A stretch of 21,960 bases of DNA from Candidatus Propionivibrio dominans. Its GTDB lineage: Bacteria > Pseudomonadota > Gammaproteobacteria > Burkholderiales > Rhodocyclaceae. The notes below the pieces were generated by a model. The model was not told the DNA's origin and searched no databases. It saw only the letters and a list, made by a program, of their open reading frames with translations. Every line of letters begins with the position of its first letter. Positions within the stretch are counted from its first letter, which is position 1. The stretch covers positions 1-21,960 of the forward strand of contig JADJNC010000035.1 of the NCBI GenBank assembly GCA_016709335.1, read 5' to 3'. This document shows, piece after piece, positions 9,916 to 18,188 of this stretch. The translations under genes were made by a program, and so were the position numbers.

Positions 9916-9977
9916 GCTACATGGATATGCACGCTACTTGAGGTCGAGTAGCAAGTCTTTGATAAAAGACGAGTAGC
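9916..9977. repeat. Cluster of GCTAC/GTAGC motifs near the nested element's left end
   Basis: GCTAC occurs at 9916-9920, GCTACT at 9933-9938, and the reverse complement AGTAGC at 9947-9952 and 9972-9977. The last two lie in the related phrases CGAGTAGCAAG and CGAGTAGCAGG. Between them, GTCTTT-GATA-AAAGAC (9955-9970) is a short perfect hairpin. The cluster lies between the left border and the first ORF, so it may hold binding sites for the recombinases or an operator for their operon. No known motif is recognised. Confidence 0.5.
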
Positions 9978-10002
9978 AGGTGGGGGTCCGGGGGAGGGGC
10001 AA

Positions 10003-10304
10003 ATGCGGCGTGGAACTGTGGATAACTCTGAACTGGCACGTTGGCGTGCCCTACCTGCCTTGGACGTGCTCAAGGTGCTTGCAGATCACATCAAGGAAGA
10101 CCCGGACTTCATCCCTCTGACACGGCACAACGCCAGCCGCTGGCACGTCAACGTAGCCGGCCGGGACTACGAGTTTCTGTGCGAGGGTCCCAAGTTCTAC
10201 GACACCCACCAAAAGCGCGGCGGCGGCGGCGCGATTGATCTGGCGATGTACCTGTATGGTTTGGACTTCAAAGGCGCCTGGGGCGGCTCAAGGGCGTGCT
10301 GTGA
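10003..10304 (+). CDS. Small primase-like (GGGGAIDL) protein preceding the recombinases
   Basis: About 95 residues resemble the N-terminal segment of phage/plasmid-type primases and DUF3991/TOPRIM proteins. These have a tryptophan-rich stretch (SRWHVNVAGRDYEFLCEGP), then KFYDTHQKRGGGGAIDLAMY, a CHC2-like zinc-finger-region signature without all cysteines. No TOPRIM or catalytic domain follows, so it is not a complete primase. In the sequenced frame the ORF runs to 10353, but the natural-looking end RLKGVL and stop at 10302-10304 appear after a one-base loss in the G run at 10280-10283. That stop would overlap the GTG of the first recombinase (GTGA), implying translational coupling. It could be a DNA-binding helper of the recombinases. 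Its role is unknown. Confidence 0.6.
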
Positions 10305-11467
10305 GGTTTGTACTGGCAGACAAGAACCTCGTGGTGCAGGGACGAACCTTTGAAGGTTTCCCGCTGCTCATCAACGACGATGGTGACGCCATCCAGCCAG
10401 CGCAAAACTGGTTGTGGGGTGTACTGGTCAAATCGGGGCGCGCCTCCAGCACAAAGACCTGGGAAAACTATGGTCGGGCCGTGTACGACTTCTTTGGCTT
10501 TGCGCTGACCAATCATTACGATTGGACGAAACCCGCCCCATCTGGCATGCCTGGAGCCATTGAAGCGTGGCGCGACTGGTCGCGGGGCACGCTGGGACTT
10601 CAGGCCAGCACGATCAACCAACGCTTACGGGTCGTGGTGCGCTTCTACAAGTGGGCTGCCCAAAAAGGTTTCATCGAACACGTGCCCTTTGATTACGTTG
10701 AGGTGCAGACGAATCGGCAGCCCGGCTTTCTAGCTCACGTGGACACCACCGGTGGCAGGGTTTGCACGCCAGAGATCCTGCTGCCGCAAAAGCAGCAGAC
10801 CATCCGCTTCCTGACCAAGGATCAGATTGGGGTCTGCCACGAGGCCCTGAGCAACCCGACGCACCAACTCATGTACGAGCTGATGGTGCGAACCGGACTG
10901 CGCCAGATCGAGAGCCGAACATTCCCCGATTCCTATGTGTTCGATCCCGAGGGGCGCAAGGATCTGCGCACTGGGCAAAAGGTCCGTTTGCACCTTGATC
11001 CAGCCGACATGGAGATCAAATACGACAAGCCACGCGACATTGACGTGCCGTATGACCTGATGGAAAAGCTCTGGGCCTACTCGGTGCGACGCAGGCAGGG
11101 CCGCGCCAACAACAACCGCGAGGCCCAAGAGTTCCCCCACCTCTTTCTCACAGAGGGCGGTTTGCCCTACTCCAAGAACTCCATCACCGCCATCTTTAGC
11201 GCCCTGTCCAAGCGGGTCGGTTTCGCTGTGACCGCCCACATGCTGCGCCACGCCTACGCCACTTTCCTGCTGTGGAGTCTCAGAAAAAGCACCACGTTTG
11301 AAGGAGAACCACTGCTGTATGTACGTGACCGCTTGGGCCACAGCGATGTCAGCACCACCGTCATTTACCTGCACCTGATCAACTCGCTGGAAGGGCATCT
11401 GGTGCTGGCCCACGAGGATGAAATTGACCAATTATTTGCCCCCACGTTGGAGGCAGAACCCGCATGA
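10301..11467 (+). CDS. tnpA: Tyrosine recombinase 1 (TnpA-like)
   Basis: A 388-residue site-specific recombinase, intact. I chose the GTG at 10301 because AAGGG lies just upstream, it overlaps the stop of the preceding ORF, and the protein sequence becomes natural from there (VRFVLADKNLVVQGRT). An upstream in-frame ATG at 10235 reads antinatural sequence. The N-terminal core-binding domain covers about residues 40-160 (SSTKTWENYGRAVYDFFGF). The catalytic set is visible: Arg201 in TGLRQIE, His313 and Arg316 in HMLRHAY, His347 in GHSDVSTT and Tyr356. It would cleave and join DNA at the element's attachment sites, probably together with the next two recombinases. The gene end overlaps the next start (ATGA at 11464). 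Confidence 0.9.
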   Translation: MRFVLADKNLVVQGRTFEGFPLLINDDGDAIQPAQNWLWGVLVKSGRASSTKTWENYGRAVYDFFGFALTNHYDWTKPAPSGMPGAIEAWRDWSRGTLGLQASTINQRLRVVVRFYKWAAQKGFIEHVPFDYVEVQTNRQPGFLAHVDTTGGRVCTPEILLPQKQQTIRFLTKDQIGVCHEALSNPTHQLMYELMVRTGLRQIESRTFPDSYVFDPEGRKDLRTGQKVRLHLDPADMEIKYDKPRDIDVPYDLMEKLWAYSVRRRQGRANNNREAQEFPHLFLTEGGLPYSKNSITAIFSALSKRVGFAVTAHMLRHAYATFLLWSLRKSTTFEGEPLLYVRDRLGHSDVSTTVIYLHLINSLEGHLVLAHEDEIDQLFAPTLEAEPA

Positions 11468-13091
11468 AAACCAGAAGCTCTTTAACGCCCCGGCCCCCGT
11501 TAAAGTCACTACCACCGCGCCGGAATCGGTCGATGCCACCAGCCTGGTCATCGACCTCCCAGAAAACCCCTCGACAACCCGTTCCCTTGACCTCACCCCC
11601 TGGCTCGGCAAAGGCATGGATGCATGGGTGTGGGCCTGCGCCGGACAGTTGCGTGCGTTCCTCGCCAGCAAGGCGGTGACGACCTGCACCATCGTCAGCT
11701 ACTGGCGAACCGGAATGCTTCACTTCTTCAAATACCTCGAAGCGTCGGGTGTTACGTTCCTACCGCAAGCGGTGGAGCCCCGGCATCCAGCACTACATCG
11801 GCTGGCTCAAGGATCACCAAGACTGGTCCTACGGCACACAAAAAGTTCGCTACGACCATACAAAATCCGTCCTCGCCGCTTTGGTCCGACGCGGAATCCT
11901 CCTGGCCCACGAAGACCTCTTTCCAGCAAATCCCTTCCCCGACAGCAACAGCCGAAGTAAGGGCGCCAAGCCGCTGTCTCAGACTGAGCGCCTGCGCCTG
12001 GCCATGGCACTGCGCGATGACATCGTGGCCATCCACAAAGGGTGCGTTTGAGGACACCGACAGCGCGGCGATGTTGGTGTATCTACTGGCTGTAGCCATC
12101 CGCACCGGAGCAAATACGACACCCCTGCTGGAAGCGTCCCGCGACTGCTTGCGTGACCACGCCTTTATGCCCAGCATGAAGCTGATGGAACTGTTTAAGC
12201 GCCGCGGCAGTGGCAGCAAGTTCTTGCAATTGCGCTTACACCAAAGTGCACGATGATTCGTTGGCGGTCTCGATGGACGGGGTGGCGCTACTGCGCAAGG
12301 CGCTGCTTCTGTCTGAGACGCTGGTGGCCACAGCCAAGCCGGAGCACCAGGATCGGGTTTGGTTGTATCGAACTCAAGACTTTCGTACCGCCGGCGAGGT
12401 CACCGTGTTGACGGGCCTCTCGGTGGGATTTGGTATCGCTTCCCTGATCGAGCGTCACGGTCTGAAGGCTGACGACGGCCAGCCACTGCGCCTGAACCTC
12501 TCTCGCCTGCGCAAGACGCTGGAACACCGCCTGTGGGCGCTGTCGGGTGGGGACTTGATTGCCACCGCCGCCCTGATGGGCCACGACCCCAAAACTGCCG
12601 ACATTCATTATCTGGCCTGCACCCAGCAAATGCGGGAGAACGCCACCTTTGTAGGGGAGTCTCTGCCGGACATCTATGACCAAGGCTTGGCTGGCTCGAC
12701 AGACCGAAAAGTCATCCCCATCCTGCCTGGCAAATCGCCCACAGGACGCTGCAAAGACCCCTACCATGGTGACAAGGCTCCCAAGAACGGCGAGCCTTGT
12801 GATGATTTCTTCTCGTGCTTTTCCTGCAAGAGCTACGCCGTAGTCGGCTCGCCCGAGGATCTGCACCGGCTCTTTAGCTTTTACTGGTTCCTGGAGCGGG
12901 AAATGAACCACACCAGAACTGAGGATTGGCGCGCAGAGTTTCGCACGATGAACCTGATCGACCGCTTCACGGCGGACAAGTTCGACGCGCAGTTGGTCGC
13001 TGCAGCCAAAGCACGCGCCCGAATAGATCCACTCAAATTCTGGGCGTCTTACACCCTTAGCAGCCCGGAGGTTGTCAGTGGCCAAGCGTAA
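11464..13091 (+). pseudogene. tnpB: Tyrosine recombinase 2 (TnpB-like), four frameshifts
   Basis: The ATG at 11464 overlaps the stop of recombinase 1 and follows GGAGG. Reading through requires four one-base corrections: one base missing in the A run at 11466-11469, and one extra base near 11759 (TTCC), 12041 (GGG) and 12234 (TT). The corrected protein is about 540 residues. Recognisable parts are LRAFLASKAVTTCTIVSYWR, YIGWLKDHQDWSYGTQKVRY (core-binding domain), AIRTGANTTPLLE (first arginine) and GHDPKTADIHYL (final histidine and tyrosine). In the second box, LSRLRKTLEH carries serine where HxxR recombinases have histidine, which may be a family feature of the second recombinase in such trios. 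A cysteine-containing tail (CKDPYHGD, FFSCFSCKSY) suggests a zinc site. Confidence 0.8.
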
Positions 13092-14951
13092 GACCGTCCA
13101 AGCGAGCACTGCGGCTCCTGCACAGCAGGTCGCCTCACCCGCAGTGCCAGCAGCAAAGAAGCGCATTTTTGGCAAGGCCTACGAACTGCTGGCAGACCAA
13201 CCGGCCAGTTTGGCCGGCCTGTCTCATGAAGATCGGGGCGACGTGGTTATCAGCGCAGTGCTGGACGATATCGGCAACACCATGGTGCTCTCTCGCGTCA
13301 AGGATCTGGTGTGGGAGATGTGGCCCTTCGTAACCACGCCGAACACAAGCAAAAACAAGAAACGCTTGGACTGGTCGGGCATTCCAGATGCCTATCGTGA
13401 AACCTGCCAAAACGTCCTCTACCGCTACTGGAAGGTGGGGCGTCCGAGATGGGAAATGCCAGGGGTGTCGTCACTGGTCAACACCCTGAATAACATGCGC
13501 GTCGTCTGCTGCTTTGCGGAAAAGCTCAAGCTGGAATCGATAGCAGACATGGGGACGCTTCACGTCGCCAACTTCGTTCACGAACAAAAGAATGCAGGGC
13601 TGGTGCCTGGCACGCTGAAGAACCGATTCTTGATGGTGGAGCTGCTGTACCTATTTCGCGCTCAGCACGACGGGGCTTTGCAGGTGCATCCCTGGCCTGA
13701 TTCGAGTGCGAAGGCTATGGCGGGCATGGCAGGAGAAGGTGCAAAGGACGCGGGCAAGGTGGCCATGACGCCATTGATACCGGTCGAAGTGGCGCAGTGC
13801 TTGTACCGCCATGCCAGGGGCATTCTGGGACGTGCAGACGCGTTGCTGGACGAGCGCGATCAAATGCAGCGTTCGGCGTTCAGGGATGCTGAGATCATCG
13901 GCATTCGGGATGCCTGCTTCTACCTGTTGGGTGTGCTCACTGGAATGCGCTCTTCCGAACTGTCGAGCATTGAGATCGGCGCAGGGCGCACGGAGGTCAA
14001 GAACGGCATCACTTTCCATTGGGTTGTCAGTGTGGAACATAAGACCAAGAAGGGTCGTGTGGAGTACCTGATGCCCTCGATGGGGCATGACATCCTGCGC
14101 ATACTGGAGCGCTGGTCGCAGCCTCTTCGCGAGCGACTGGCCGAGCAGATCGCTACGATGGAGAAGCAGGAAGAACGACTCACACCCGAAGAAGTTCAAT
14201 GGCTGGCCACCGCCAGAAGCAACACCAGCAAGCTCTTTTTGGGCAATGGCTACAGTGGGATCGTGCCGGTGTCGGGCACCGGTTGGACGCAGATTCTTCC
14301 CCAATTTACCCTTGACGCCGGGACGGATTGGAAGCTCGCCCCCCATCAGATGCGCAGGCTCTACGCTTACACCTTTGTTCGCCATCGCCTGGGCGACATG
14401 CTGTTTCTCAGGAGCAATTCAAGCATTCCAGCATCGACATGACTCAGCTCTACGGCGCCAATCCTTTGCAGGACGCAGGCCTGTACGACGACATCCTGAC
14501 GGAACTGATGACCAGTAAAGCCGGGGTCGTCGCTCAATGGATGGAGAAGGACGAGCCGCTGGCCGGTGGTGCGGGTCTTAAGATCAAGGCAATGCGTGCC
14601 CACGACTTCGAAGGGCGCAAGGAACTGCTCACCGAGACCTCGCGTCGCATCAACATCCGCTCCACCGGGCATTCGTGGTGTCTTGCGCAGGACGAAGGGT
14701 GTGGCGGGTCGGGGATCTACGCCAAGGGCACTTGCGGTGAGTGCGGCAACGGGCTGATCGACAGCCGCTTCATTCCGATCTGGCAGGAGGCGTATCGCCA
14801 CCACAAGGAGTTAAGAAACGAAGCCGCCGAGATGGGGCCCGGCGTGGTGAAGCGGGTCGAGCGCGACCTGGCGCAAGCCGCCAAGATTCTCCAGGACCTG
14901 GGTGTACAAGTAGAAGCTGGAGACGACGATGTCCAAGTTGCTTCCCGCTAA
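13078..14951 (+). pseudogene. Tyrosine recombinase 3, one frameshift
   Basis: The GTG at 13078 has GGAGG seven bases upstream and overlaps the end of recombinase 2 by 14 bases. The catalytic residues are clear: Arg291 in GMRSSELSS, a lysine in VEHKTKKG, and His423 and Arg426 in HQMRRLYAY. After GDMLFL the frame breaks near 14406. One base lost there would restore QEQFKHSSIDMTQLYG, which holds the last histidine (as FKH) and the tyrosine, as in Tn554 TnpB-type enzymes. The C-terminal extension (CLAQDEGCGG, then GTCGECGNGLID) contains several cysteines and may bind zinc. The corrected product is about 624 residues. The gene end overlaps the TnpC-like start by 23 bases. Without correction the protein would lack its nucleophile. 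Confidence 0.85.
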
Positions 14952-15377
14952 AGTTCTTGCCGTGGAAGTTGCGGACGCCCCGAGGAAGCGGGATCGGGAG
15001 CGCACGCTGCACCAGTTGAACCTGGCACTGATTCGCGTGCAACGCCGGGGCGAGAAGGTAACGCTCAAGGCCGTGGCAGATGAGGCCAAGGTCTCACCAC
15101 CCCTGATCAACAACCGGTATCCAGACTTTGCAGAACAGGTTCGGACCATCATGGGTAAGACCATTCGCCAGCAGCGAACGAGACGGCAGACCTGCTGGTC
15201 AAGGAGCGGGAGAAGAACCGCAAGCTGCGGGAATTGGTGGCCACCAATTGGTGGAAATCAAGGCTGGCGTCCGTGAATGAAACGCTGCGTACCGAGATGG
15301 CATTACTCAAGGCAATTGCCGAAGGAAAGGTCGCCAGAGGGCTGTTTGGGCGAAAAACAGGGCCCCAAAAGACGTGA
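14929..15377 (+). pseudogene. tnpC: TnpC-like (DUF6262-type) accessory protein, one frameshift
   Basis: A small basic protein of about 149 residues that ends the recombinase operon, as TnpC does in Tn554, where it influences the orientation and efficiency of transposition. The N-terminal half has a helix-turn-helix-like stretch (VTLKAVADEAKVSPPLINNR). The frame changes near 15170. Downstream, in the shifted frame, a long helical, coiled-coil-like tail is readable (ETADLLVKEREKNRKLREL, then TLRTEMALLKAIAEGKVA), ending at 15377. In the uncorrected frame the protein stops at 15276 after a low-quality tail. The single-base loss may be decay or a sequence error. Confidence 0.75.
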
Positions 15378-15415
15378 ATTTGTTTACTTGAAAACAATCC
15401 TTATCAATCAACAAC

Positions 15416-15430
15416 TTACTAACGTAGTAA
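15416..15430. repeat. Palindrome TTACTA-ACG-TAGTAA at the nested element's right end
   Basis: A perfect 6-base inverted repeat with a 3-base spacer, lying 16 bases before the right copy of TTCCGATG. Its position suggests a recombinase-binding arm at the right attachment site, but it does not match the GTAGC cluster at the other end. Confidence 0.45.
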
Positions 15431-15446
15431 ATTTACAACGAATCTT

Positions 15447-15454
15447 TTCCGATG
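15447..15454 (+). repeat. Right copy of TTCCGATG, probable recombination core
   Basis: Identical to 9859-9866. The bases after it begin the detached tniB tail. Exact excision between the two copies would place the tail one base out of frame with the tniB front part, so either the tail has since gained small deletions or the true crossover lies a few bases away. Confidence 0.6.
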
Positions 15455-15617
15455 GATTCATTTGCGGGCCGTGGAAATCGTGCTCAAGGAAAGCGAGCTG
15501 CAGGATGCGTCAAACTTCCGACCAAACGCGGCCATATGGAAGCTGGCCGTACGCAGTAGCGGGTATGTCCAAGCACGCCAGGCCGTCAGCAGCGAGTTGC
15601 TGGCGGCGACGCCGTGA
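15455..15617 (+). pseudogene. tniB: Detached C-terminal tail of tniB
   Basis: The frame ending at 15617 reads RAVEIVLKESELQDA, then FRPNAAIWKLAVRSSGYVQA. The older tniB copy reads AAVE, then DFQPSAELWKQAVRASGSVEA at the equivalent place, so this is the missing end of the tniB at 8994-9914. The stop TGA sits in GTGAGCGC immediately before tniQ. In the older copy the tniB stop also lies in a GTGA overlap with the next gene, supporting an original tniB-tniQ operon. It is not translatable as part of TniB in the present arrangement. Confidence 0.8.
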
Positions 15618-15621
15618 GCGC

Positions 15622-16221
15622 ATGTCAATGTCGTTCTACCCTATCCTGACTTTCGAGGAAAACAAACTCAGTCCCAGCCTGGGGTACCTCTTCAAGCGTC
15701 AGTGGGTCGATCCATTCGAGTCTGTGGTTTCTATTCTTTGGAAATTCGCTCGATTGAATCGACTGCCAGGTCATAGGGTGGTGACTCACGTCGCCAGGGG
15801 TCAGATCGATCCTTATGAAGGCTATGCGGCTACTGCAGCTGAGCTTGATATCCGCCTGACGGCCGCCTCGCTGGGACTGACTCAGAAGACGATTCGGCTG
15901 TCGATGCAGCGTCCAGAACTGCGGCGCGATTGGTGCTCGCAGTTGCGTTTTTGTCCTCATTGCATGTCCCGTGGGTATCACAGCGTGGTTCACCAGTTTG
16001 ATGGTGTTGGATATTGCCCGGTGCATGGTTGCTGTCTGCAGACCAGGTGTCGCAGTTGCGGCAGCACCAGCGAATACCTCATCAAGGCCAGCGTGCTCGA
16101 CGCGACTTTCAAATGTCCCAATTGCCGACGAAGCTACGGCAATTCACCGCCAAGCTTTGTGCATCGAATTCCAATGCTGCCCCGTGATAGAGCCGCCATT
16201 GTTCGGACCTTCATTTACTGA
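15622..16221 (+). CDS. tniQ: TniQ-like target-selection protein, short form
   Basis: A 199-residue TniQ/TnsD-family protein, which in Tn7-like and Tn5053-like elements helps choose or prepare the target with the TniB ATPase. The N-terminal part has SLGYLFKRQWVDPFESVVS, followed by the zinc-binding set Cys111/Cys114 (FCPHC), Cys132 and His135 (YCPVHG), Cys143/Cys146 (CRSCG) and Cys165/Cys168 (CPNC). Many TniQ proteins are longer, and the older copy downstream continues well past the last CxxC, so this one may be C-terminally shortened; its stop is 37 bases before the right-end repeats. The start is taken as ATG 15622 (or 15628), just behind the tniB stop. An upstream extension to 15277 would cross the nested element border and is rejected. 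Confidence 0.85.
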   Translation: MSMSFYPILTFEENKLSPSLGYLFKRQWVDPFESVVSILWKFARLNRLPGHRVVTHVARGQIDPYEGYAATAAELDIRLTAASLGLTQKTIRLSMQRPELRRDWCSQLRFCPHCMSRGYHSVVHQFDGVGYCPVHGCCLQTRCRSCGSTSEYLIKASVLDATFKCPNCRRSYGNSPPSFVHRIPMLPRDRAAIVRTFIY

Positions 16222-16258
16222 AAAATCTACAGAAACAGGTTTTTGAACGTCACAGAGC

Positions 16259-16412
16259 AGTGACACATTTACCGTCACGGGCCATTTGCGGTGACACATT
16301 TACCATCGCAACTCTGAAAACCCAGTATCCATGCGGGTTGGCGGGCGTTTTAACCCATTTTCAAATGGGGAGTGACACATTTACCCTCGCAATTGGGACA
16401 CTTTTACCTTCC
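16259..16412 (+). repeat. Right-end transposase-binding repeats
   Basis: Four plus-strand copies of the end site: 16259-16280 (AGTGACACATTTACCGTCAC), 16290-16310 (GGTGACACATTTACCATCGC), 16371-16391 (AGTGACACATTTACCCTCGC) and 16394-16412 (TGGGACACTTTTACCTTCC, most divergent). They are inverted relative to L1 and L2 at the left end. Unequal site numbers and spacing at the two ends are usual for Tn7-like transposons. tnsB-like coding sequence of the older element begins right after the last site. Confidence 0.85.
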
Positions 16413-16419
16413 TCTACGA

Positions 16420-17114
16420 CTGATGAACCCCAAGGGGAAGGAATCGCTTCCCATCAGTTTTGATGAGCTTCTCGAATTGACACAGGTGGCATCGCCAATT
16501 ACAACGGTACCGCGCACGCCGGAATCGGCTCTCGAACTCCGCTGGGTTCCTGGCGCGCACCATTGAGTTTCATCGTGATACCGTGCGCGTGTTATCGAGC
16601 CATTTCGCAGGCAATTGTGCATTCTGCAACCGTCCCAACTACGCACAGTGATGGGTAGTCTGCAACCGGGGTTCGACCCTACATCAAGTTTAGTATGGGG
16701 TGCGCTACCAAGCCGACAATTGCAACAACCCACTGATCTGCTTGGAAAGTCCATTCGGGTCTATATCGATCCGCAGGATCTCGGTGAGTGCAAAGCCTAC
16801 TTTGCCAATGGTGCCGAGCTTGGACCGTCAACGCCGCACGCCCTGGCACCGCAGCAAACATTCACTGCGCGTCTGCGCCAGGATATTCAGCACCTCTGCA
16901 GCGGGCACGCAAACTTCACGTTTCTGAGGGTAAAGATCCCGTACGGGTGTACTTCGCGCTTACAAGCGAGGAACACCTGGAAAACGCGCCGAACGTACAC
17001 CTCACCGCACGGCTGAAGCCAGCGAAGCCTGCGCACCCAGCGACGATTGCCGACACCCCCCTCAAGCGAGACACCAGAGATAAATGGATCTTCGCCGATG
17101 GTATTGACCATTAG
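16420..17114 (+). pseudogene. tnsB remnant, C-terminal part
   Basis: Read across frames, the sequence follows the intact TnsB from about residue 415 on. NPKGKESLPISFDELLEL matches DPKGNARLHVSLSEIQEL, then comes a YNGTAHAGI-type stretch (YNAFPHDGL in the intact copy), YGVRYQ (YGVRYT), and IRVYIDPQDL, then AYFANGAELG (LHLYYNSQDL, then AFSSKGAELG). The catalytic core is not present, and several frame changes and stops interrupt it. The end at 17114 fits the end of the tail region. It cannot encode a transposase. Confidence 0.8.
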
Positions 17115-17172
17115 CCAAACCGCGTGAGCTATTGCCCTTATCGGCGGGGCGGGTCATCAAGGTCAGATCCGA

Positions 17173-18188
17173 ATGACAGATTTCTTGCTTCGCCCATTTG
17201 CGCTGTCCGAGCATCCCCTTCGAGACCGCAGTTACCGACTACCCACGCCGGCGATTGGGGACCTTTACAAGCTCATCACCGATGCTTTTGAATCGTCGAC
17301 GTACTGGGGTCATCGCCTACGGGGGCGTTCACGCATGAAACAAAACCACCGCGATTGACTATCTGGTGGCGCTACCGGAATCAACTTACCGGATCTGCCG
17401 GTGATCGTACTGCGCTGCGCTACAAACGCGTGCCCTCAGAGACGGCGTTCTTCAGCAATTTCTCAACGCCGTGCGCCACAAGAGTTACGTCCGGACGCGA
17501 TACAGAACAATTGCGCCAGCGGCAGTGCAGCGTCTGCGCCAAATGGCCGACATCAAAGTCAATCAGCTCGTGTTGTTTGCTGGTGAAGCAAACCTGACTC
17601 GCTGTGAATACGAGTGGTTACGCGACATCCGCTGATGACGCCTTCACAATTGGGGAAAAACGCTGCTGGTGGTGTTGGTTGGACAACCCGAGCTCAAGGG
17701 AGAAAAACGCCTTTCCAGCGCGATGGCAGCATGCACATCGTTTCCCAGTTCATGGTTCGCAATTCGCATTTCACGGCGCACGCACGGCTGAAGACTGCGC
17801 CACGTGTTTGCAAGGCTACGATCAGCAGGAATACCCGAGCGACTCTGGATGGTCGCATTCGCGCTTTGCCTTTCCCCACGCATATGCATCTGGCCTTCGG
17901 TTTGCCAACAGAAGGCTCTGCCGCCTGGTACGCTTTTGATCAGGCCCGCAGAGCCACTTTGCTGCCAGAAAAGCTGGAAATCGGCATGGAGTTTCTCACT
18001 GCCGCAGTTGAGCATTGATGCTGACCAATGCCGTTCACGACGGTGCCGACTTCCAGCCATCCGCAGAGCTATGGAAGCAGGCCGTCAGGGCCAGTGGCTC
18101 CGTGGAGGCGATGTTGAGCGAGTTGCGCCCAATGATCAATAAAGGCTGGCCAAATGCCGGCGCCCTAACTTCGCTGCGAACCAGGTGA
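17173..18188 (+). pseudogene. tniB remnant
   Basis: The start (HPLRDRSYRLPTPAIGDLY) matches HPIETGSYRIATPAIQSFY of the younger TniB. The Walker A region is only partly preserved (KTTAIDYLVALPE in a shifted frame). The Walker B region reads QLVLFAGEAN in place of VVLFCDEAQ, so the catalytic acidic pair is lost. CEYEWLRDIR matches NEYEWLRDVH. The C-terminus reads LPEKLEIGMEFLTAAVE, then DFQPSAELWKQAVRASGS, after small frame changes. This copy shows what the younger tniB looked like before it was split. The stop overlaps the next remnant's start in GTGA at 18185-18188. Confidence 0.82.

Larger units (their letters stand above)
9867..15454 (+). mobile_element. Nested Tn554-like three-recombinase element
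   Basis: The borders come from interruption of tniB after codon 291 and from the 8-base repeats at 9859-9866 and 15447-15454. The content is a primase-like small ORF, three tyrosine recombinase genes with overlapping ends, and a TnpC-like gene, all on the plus strand. The order recombinase, recombinase, small coiled-coil protein is that of Tn554 (tnpA, tnpB, tnpC), here with one additional recombinase, which also recalls recombinase-in-trio elements. No resistance or metabolic cargo is present. Several genes are frameshifted, so the element is probably no longer active if the sequence is accurate. Confidence 0.75.
6226..16412 (+). mobile_element. Tn7/Tn5053-like transposon carrying a nested element
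   Basis: The element is defined by inverted multi-copy end sites at 6226-6299 and 16259-16412 and by the gene order tnsA-like, tnsB/tniA, tniB, tniQ, all on the plus strand. A recombinase element at 9867-15454 splits tniB. Without that insert the transposon would be about 4.6 kb, with no obvious cargo. The right end touches sequence homologous to the middle of tnsB, so the element appears to have landed in an older relative. Target-site duplications could not be identified because the termini are uncertain. Confidence 0.75.

Noticed and set aside
9048..10073. Minus-strand open frame of 341 codons
   Set aside because: It is antisense to tniB, which has Walker motifs, a good ribosome binding site and a homologous older copy.
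10270..10310. Programmed -1 frameshift at the G run between the primase-like ORF and recombinase 1
   Set aside because: No clear slippery heptamer or downstream structure was seen. Similar one-base indels occur in several other genes here, so decay or sequence error is the simpler explanation.
12288..13175. Minus-strand open frame of 295 codons
   Set aside because: It is antisense to recombinase 2, whose corrected frame shows recombinase motifs.
15277..15621. N-terminal extension of TniQ to 15277
   Set aside because: It would read through the end of the TnpC-like gene, the element border and the tniB tail. The protein resembles TniQ only from about 15622.
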